Origin: Acanthochromis polyacanthus
Lineage: Eukaryota; Chordata; Actinopteri; Pomacentridae
Assembly (NCBI RefSeq): GCF_021347895.1
Contig: NC_067123.1
Location: forward strand, 36,133,571 to 36,197,570
Length of the DNA stretch: 64,000 nucleotides
Reading direction: 5' to 3'
Shown piece after piece: positions 58,401-64,000 of this stretch (position 1 is its first letter; every line of letters begins with the position of its first letter). Both the position numbers and the translations under genes were made by a program. Under the pieces are notes generated by a model that saw nothing but the letters and a program-made list of their open reading frames with translations, was not told the DNA's origin and searched no databases.

Positions 58401-61400
58401 TCTACATCTGGTACAAACACATACTTACATAGTTCATTCCTTTGACGATCTGTTCAAATTTTCTGGTGCGTGTCATCAAGCCGCAGCCTCCGCCCTGATG
58501 AAGGAAAGCAAATAAAAACCGTCCTGTTGTATAACACCTGCTAAATGCTGGTGTCTGTACTTTTCACACCAGTTAATAAAATGCAAAGTGCAACAGACTG
58601 TAAAGCTGTCACTCGTCGTACTGTGTTAGTTCACCTTAAATGACCTCCTGTCTTGTTTCACTGTCTTTGACGTCAGCCCAGATTCTTGAAACGTCGATTT
58701 CAGGTAAAAACAAAAGCATGTGGGAGCTGATTTCATGTTTTAAGGCGTTCGCTAATCTAAGTCCAAACTGCACTATTTACTGCTTGAAAGTTTTGTGTTA
58801 TTATGCAAAAGGATTGTAAACTGGAAAGACTTTATCAGCTGGTAATTAGCATTTTATGCAGTTTTACAAAACACAACAGCTGGCCTCGTAATCACAGTGA
58901 ACCAAACCAGAGTTATTTAAAAACAGAATTGAAACAGTTTTCACCCATGGTCCATCAGACTTCTCAACTCAAAAACTAACGCACAGTGTCACTTTTAATA
59001 ATGCTGCTCCTGCCCATATTTATTGGTTTATATTTGATCTCATTACCTCCTCACTGTACTGTATAAATCCTGCCTCTTTTGCATATGTTGGAATTCTTAA
59101 TGTAGTTTTGTTTTATATGTACATCCGACTTTATTATTTATTGCTGTTAATTTAGCTTGTTTCAATTCACCCTCCAGTGGCAGCTTCTTATGTTATCGTC
59201 ACGCCCCCATGTATGATGACAACAAAGCTATTCCATTCTCTTCTAACTGCAGCCATTGATAATGTAAGGAAGGAGCTCATAAAAAACTGAAAGCCACAGC
59301 AAAACTTCTCAGGAATCTAAAAAGTGCAGCCTGGTAAGATAAGTTTACCTTCTTGTAAACAAGATCGATGGGGCATCCAGAGTTAATGTCCACAAAATCA
59401 ACCTCCGTGTTGTTGTTGATGAGTTCTGCACATCTCGTCATGGTGTCGGGGAAACAGCCTTCCACCTGGAGAGACAATTCAGACTTCAGAATAAAGGCCA
59501 GCTTCATTTTCACACAAAACTTAAGCTCATAGAAAAGAAAGACGATGCCAAAATATTGAAGATGTGCTTACGATGTCACGTAACAAGACTTCTGAAGGCT
59601 TTTAATAATCTAAGACGTTCTCACCTGGACACCAAAAACATCTTCACTTTCGTGCCTCTTCAGCAGGGCCCACTCTGACTGCTGGCCCTGCAGCAGGTTG
59701 GTGCACATGGCCATCTCTCCACAGGTGATGTCGGCACCGAAGCGTTTGCACACGCGACGGAAAGGCAGATTTCCACACTGAGGACATAAAGACAAAGCAT
59801 TTAGTGAGGTCCAAATCTTACTTTTGCAGGTCCGTATTTAATTTGACTCGCTATATTACCGGTTTATTCAAAGAATATTTAAAGGATTTAAATATTTAGC
59901 GACATCAAAACACATCTGCTAATAACTTTAGTACTCATTTCCACGGGGGCCGACAGGGGCAAACACGCTGCAAACCGCAAAAGCGCTGCAAACACAGAAA
60001 TGATCCAAAACCAAAAACTCACAAACGCATAAAACACATGCAAGAAAAAAAAATGCTGCAAGAGAAACATGCTGCAATCACAGAAACGATGCAGGAGCAA
60101 AGACTTACAAAATCACAAAACAGATGCAAACGAAAAATGCTGCAAATATATAAAAACGCACACAAACCCCCAGAACAACCGCAAGAGAAAAACGCTGCAA
60201 ATTCAATCCACAACGTTTGTGCGCTGCTCTTCGATAATATTGTATAAAAATAATATTGTATAAAAGATGCCAGCCAAGTAAAACATGATGCTAAAACTAA
60301 ATGAAAACGTACCTTTTCACACTAAAAAATATCAGACACTTTCACTTTCTTCTTCTTCTGCTTCTTCTCTTCTTCTTCGCGTCTGGAGCATTTCCGTTGT
60401 GGATTGAATTTGCAGCGTTTTTCTCTTGCGGTTGTTCTGGGGGTTTGTGTGTGTTTTTATATATTTGCAGCATTTTTCATTTGCATCTGTTTTGTGATTT
60501 TGCAAGTCTGCTTCTGCGTCGTTTCTGTGATTGCAGCATGTTTCTCTTGCAGCATTTTTTTTTCTTGCATGTGTTTCATGTGTTTGTGAGTTTTTGGTTT
60601 TGGATCATTTCTGTGTTTGCAGCGCTTTTGCGGTTTGCAGCGTGTTTGCCCCTGTCGGTCACCGTACATTTCAGTCCAGTAGTACTTACAGTAGTTAGAG
60701 GAGCGAGGTAGAGCTTGTCTGTGAAGTCCACCTTAAAAATATAGATTAAAAAACCTTCTTAGACAACAAGACATAGCATTTTGCAGTCATTTAAGTAGTG
60801 TAAATATCCACTAAAACAAACTTTACATTTCTAATAATTTGACACGTGTTTATAACTGACAAACCATTATGCTATTTTTTACTAATAGAGTAGAAAGTAT
60901 AACTTTGGATGGAGGGACATACCTGCTTCTTTTCACATGAGCGCAACTTGATGACATCTGAATCAGTCAGTGGGCCGACAGTTTTTATCGGAGGCTGTTT
61001 ATCTGGGCTGGCCTGCAGCTAGTCGCAAAGAAAACACGTAAAAACACTTGGAATAAACCGTACAACACACCACATATTACCTCTACAACCCAGTGACAGA
61101 CCAGGCAGTCAGAGGCAGCACTCTGAGAACAAGGCTGTACCTCTGTTTGAGCCTCAGCAGATGAACGTTGCTTCTCTCCTGTTGGATCTGCAGATACTTC
61201 AGCTGCACACGCATTACCTGGGAGAGATAAAGGACTACATTATATCACCAAATTGGATTACATTTCAGGTTGGACACATTGATGCTTTGATTAAATATGT
61301 CTGAGTCTGATGAAAATAAATAATTGGAAATGTAAATAAAGCCGGACTAAATGTACAGCAACACAAAGCAGTTGAGTTATTGAGTGCATTTAACCTCCAA

Positions 61401-63677
61401 ACATGGAGGTGAGCTGATTAAATGAAACATCAGAAGGCATTTAACTCTTTAAAGGACAATTCCAGAGGTTTTATTGATCAAAATCACGGCCACATAGCTG
61501 CTGCTTGAAGAACACACCCAAAATGTTGATCAAACCAGTCGCAGTTGCCGTGCATTGTGGGTAATGTAGGCACCAGGTTTTGTTAAGAGAAAAAAGTTGT
61601 GCAAAAGAAAAGATGATATTTCTAGTTCTGCATGATCATTTTTAAACTGTCTGTTATGAGTTTGACAATATTATAAGAGTGCAGTCCTGAATCAGTGGCG
61701 TTATCTTCACCTCCGAACAGAGCAGATAGATTTATGCTGTGAAGCAGGAAGAACACCAACAACACAAAGGTCACTAGTTCTTCCAAAAGTAAAACCAATC
61801 GATTAAGAACTTCACTCCTCTTACCGTTCCCTTGCTGTTCTCGTTTGTCTTTGTTGTTTGCCAGCGTTTTCAGGTACTCTGCTGACTTCTTGAAGGGCAC
61901 TGAATGCTTCCTCAGACGATTCTGGAGGTCTTTACTCAAGCTGTTCTTCACCACAATCCTGCCTTCGTAGGCTTTAACCAGATCTGCCTTCTCCATGGTT
62001 TTGAAGTCAGGCGTCGTGTGTGCCTTGGCAAAGCGGCACGAGAGACCGTACATACACTTCCCGTACGTTTCATAGAGGTAGCAGCTTTCCCCGATGTCAG
62101 CGGGCTTTGAGGCCATGTAGTCCGCAACGTTATGGAGGAAGTGGCATTTGTCTCCAAAGGAGCATTCCCTGTTGTTCTGAATGGATGGAAAAGTCAGAAG
62201 AACAATTATCAGCTGAAAGCGATAAAAAACATGACCACAAAATATACAGAGACTGTTGAAATGTTCAAAACAAATTTTCAAAAATCAAATCAAAAACTAC
62301 TGTATGATGCATTTGTGGGCAGCCAGAGTGAGTTTCATACCTGAATGACTGAGAGACACAGCCGTTTCTCATCATATGTGGTCGGCTTAGTGTGTGGCCT
62401 CGACTTGTTCTGCCCCCGAAGACGTTTCCCGTCCGGTTTCCCTGAACTGTTCCTATCTTCAGGGTCCAGTTTGAGCCTTTTAGGTTCAGGTTCCTCCGCA
62501 GACGTTGTCTTTGGCTCTTCATCTGCGTCATTATCACCTCCTTTTGAGCGCTGGCACTCTGAGTCGACAAACCCGTGAAATTTTTCTTTGGTGGTAAGAA
62601 ACCTGCAAAAACAAGAAAAAGAGGAAAACATTTAATTCTCCTGTTTTGTGCGTTTGACACAATACTTGGAAAGAGTAGACGCGTTCTCATGCAGGTTTTT
62701 TTTAAGCATGAACTGTATCTATATTGGAAAACAGTCAAAACAGTGGAGCTGGTGGAGCTTGTAAATGCTTGCAAAAAAAGCAAATAAAGCAAAAGAAAAT
62801 CCCAAGAAATTATAAAAATAAATAAGACACCCCTGGTACAACACACCAAGTGATGTATAAAGTACAATAATGCAGTAACACACTAAAGATAAACTAACTG
62901 CAGTTTATTAACCCTCCTGCTGTCTTCATTGACAGGCACCAAAAAACATTGTTCCTTTCACTGAAAAAAATCCAAAAATTCAGCAAAAAAATTCCTAAAT
63001 TTATAAAAAAAAAAAAGCAAAATCTTCAGGAAGGAAATTCATTAAAAGTTTCCCTTAAAAGTTTTATTTAAAAAAAAAATGGCAAGAAATAAAAATTAAA
63101 AAAATAAAAACACACAAAAATTGCAGATATTTTCAAAAAATTAATAAAAATCTTCCAAAATATCTTCTAAATATCTAAAGTGATTCCATATTTATTAGTA
63201 AAACTTCTAATATTTTCTTTAAGAAAATCAACTATACAAACCAACCAAAATCTAGCAAAAGTTGCTGGATTTTGGTTGATTTTCCAGATCTACTCTCTGT
63301 CTGTTAGTCTACTACACATTGGAATACAAATAAAACAAACTACTACAGCAAACTTTGGGACAGAACTTTGACTGATTTATTCTACATCTGTCATAGAGGA
63401 CTAAACACACCAGAAGATAATCAATTACAGGAAGCTCAAGAATTTAGACTTGTTTTTCTTACTCAAACCAATCAATTATCAAAATAGTTGGGGATTAGTT
63501 AATAACTAATCAATTAATCGCTGCACCCTTTGCATGGAGCATCAGAACAAAAGGAAGAGGAAAATGAAGCATTGTCTGGCTCAAACAGCTGGCTACTTAC
63601 TCTGGTTTGATGGCAGCTTCACCCTTTACCGCCACATCTGTCCTTTTTTCAGTAGTTTGTTCTGTTGCCGTTTCCAT
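55489..63677 (-). CDS. dus3l: tRNA-dihydrouridine(47) synthase [NAD(P)+]-like (DUS3L), complete, 15 exons
   Basis: DUS3 enzymes are FMN-dependent and reduce uridine 47 in the tRNA variable loop to dihydrouridine. - strand exons: 63677-63601, 62602-62341, 62176-61825, 61217-61141, 61018-60923, 60731-60690, 59777-59625, 59465-59349, 58494-58429, 58243-58133, 57733-57637, 57486-57411, 56850-56662, 55803-55675, 55561-55489. They total 1917 nt, 638 residues (human 650), in phase. The N-terminus is charged, with TTKEKFHGF and [20 protein letters not shown]. Two CCCH zinc fingers lie in exon 3 ([32 protein letters not shown]). The TIM-barrel synthase domain starts at [31 protein letters not shown] holds the conserved GCP cysteine expected to act as general acid; [26 protein letters not shown] and [12 protein letters not shown] line the FMN/tRNA site. 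It ends KHKANAYK. The ATG chosen is the first in frame and follows the family layout. Exon 12 has a GTTGGT donor. Confidence 0.97.
56112..56556. mobile_element. Non-autonomous hAT element, 445 bp
   Basis: In dus3l intron 13. Ends are CAGCGGTATTCAACT and, read inward from the other side, CAGGGGTCACTAACT: imperfect inverted repeats of the CAGNGG type. Flanks GTCTACAC (56104-56111) and CTCTACAC (56557-56564) match at 7 of 8 positions, the target duplication length of hAT elements. No transposase frame. Confidence 0.75.
59941..60667. mobile_element. Foldback element with ~270-bp inverted repeats
   Basis: In dus3l intron 6. The left arm (59948-60211) and right arm (about 60394-60655) are near-perfect reverse complements: GACAGGGGCAAACACGCTGC at the left outer end versus GCAGCGTGTTTGCCCCTGTC at the right; CAATCCACAACG at the inner left versus CGTTGTGGATTG at the inner right. 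The spacer is about 180 bp. CATTTC flanks both outer ends (possible target duplication). Open frames inside are repeat artefacts. Confidence 0.8.
62900..63180. repeat. A-rich low-complexity stretch
   Basis: In dus3l intron 1. Runs of A and AAAATT words with no unit structure beyond low complexity. Nothing else seen. Confidence 0.6.
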
Positions 63678-64000
63678 CACAGCTTCAGATGTTTCTCAAA
63701 GTTGTTTTCTGAAAGATTTCAAGACGTCAGTTTTGAATCAAACTGCAGCATACAGACCCAGGAATCACTTTTCATTACACTGAGCTAATTTTGAAATCAT
63801 TATATTGACAAGTGCAGTGTTGCGTTGTCAAGGCACCACTGTCCAAGCCTAAAGCCCAAAACATTTTATATATCGCCCAGGATCTTCTCATCTGTCGTTC
63901 TAGTCCTACATTAAAGATCAAAAAGCCAAAAGGTTTTGGGTCCTCTGTGTGTCAATTGAGCAGCAGATTAACTTACATTCACATTATTCATATGAGCACG
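63678..64000 (-). promoter_or_regulatory. dus3l 5' flank
   Basis: Holds the dus3l 5' UTR and probably part of its promoter. No TATA box or other motif that I can defend. Confidence 0.3.

Noticed and set aside
60301..60711. 136-codon + strand frame rich in Phe and Leu, and its mirror near 59888-60213
   Set aside because: The two arms of the dus3l intron foldback translated; no domain and no independent support.
62265..62867. 200-codon - strand frame overlapping dus3l exon 2
   Set aside because: Wrong frame relative to the conserved DUS3L N-terminus; the true frame there continues in phase into exons 1 and 3.

Overview
This is vertebrate nuclear DNA, almost certainly from a teleost fish. The genes have many short exons joined by GT-AG introns, the non-coding DNA is AT-rich, and the repeats are of fish type (Tc1/mariner, hAT-like, tRNA-derived SINE-like, long CA microsatellite). 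The best protein resemblances are to vertebrate orthologues. There is no sign of bacterial operons, CRISPR or prophage. Five protein-coding genes account for essentially all the coding sequence. I rebuilt their exons by hand and checked that reading phase is kept across every junction. Layout, left to right: (1) + strand 1-9505, the 3' part of slc39a4 (ZIP4 zinc importer), with its first exon(s) before the window; two possible poly(A) signals lie at 10313-10318 and 10575-10580. (2) 10.6-18.7 kb, a gene-free, repeat-rich stretch holding a SINE-like relic, a 1.22 kb Tc1/mariner element with a broken transposase, fragments of dispersed repeats and a tandem array of about 355-bp units. (3) - strand 37245-18707, a complete 28-exon recql4 (RecQ helicase; 1563 codons plus stop). 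(4) - strand 45466-38700, a complete 11-coding-exon cndp2 (474 aa), with a likely 5' UTR exon near 46.8 kb. (5) - strand 54183-48450, a 13-exon egg-coat gene of the ZP1/ZP4 (ZPB) type (603 aa) with signal peptide, ZP-N-like domain, trefoil domain and ZP module. (6) - strand 63677-55489, a complete 15-exon dus3l (tRNA dihydrouridine synthase 3-like; 638 aa). slc39a4 and recql4 are tail to tail; recql4, cndp2, the ZP gene and dus3l run head to tail on the - strand. The genes do unrelated jobs (zinc uptake, DNA replication/repair, dipeptide hydrolysis, egg envelope, tRNA modification), so this is chromosomal neighbourhood, not a pathway. I found no convincing new multigene system. The points most worth a second look are structural: two hAT-like copies in opposite orientation in recql4 introns, flanking an in-frame four-exon block (a circular-RNA prediction); a long foldback in a dus3l intron; a tandem exon-plus-intron duplication in the ZP gene; a 69-bp CA tract starting at intron position +7 in recql4; an internally deleted inverted-repeat transposon family with three copies here; and His-rich expansions in ZIP4.
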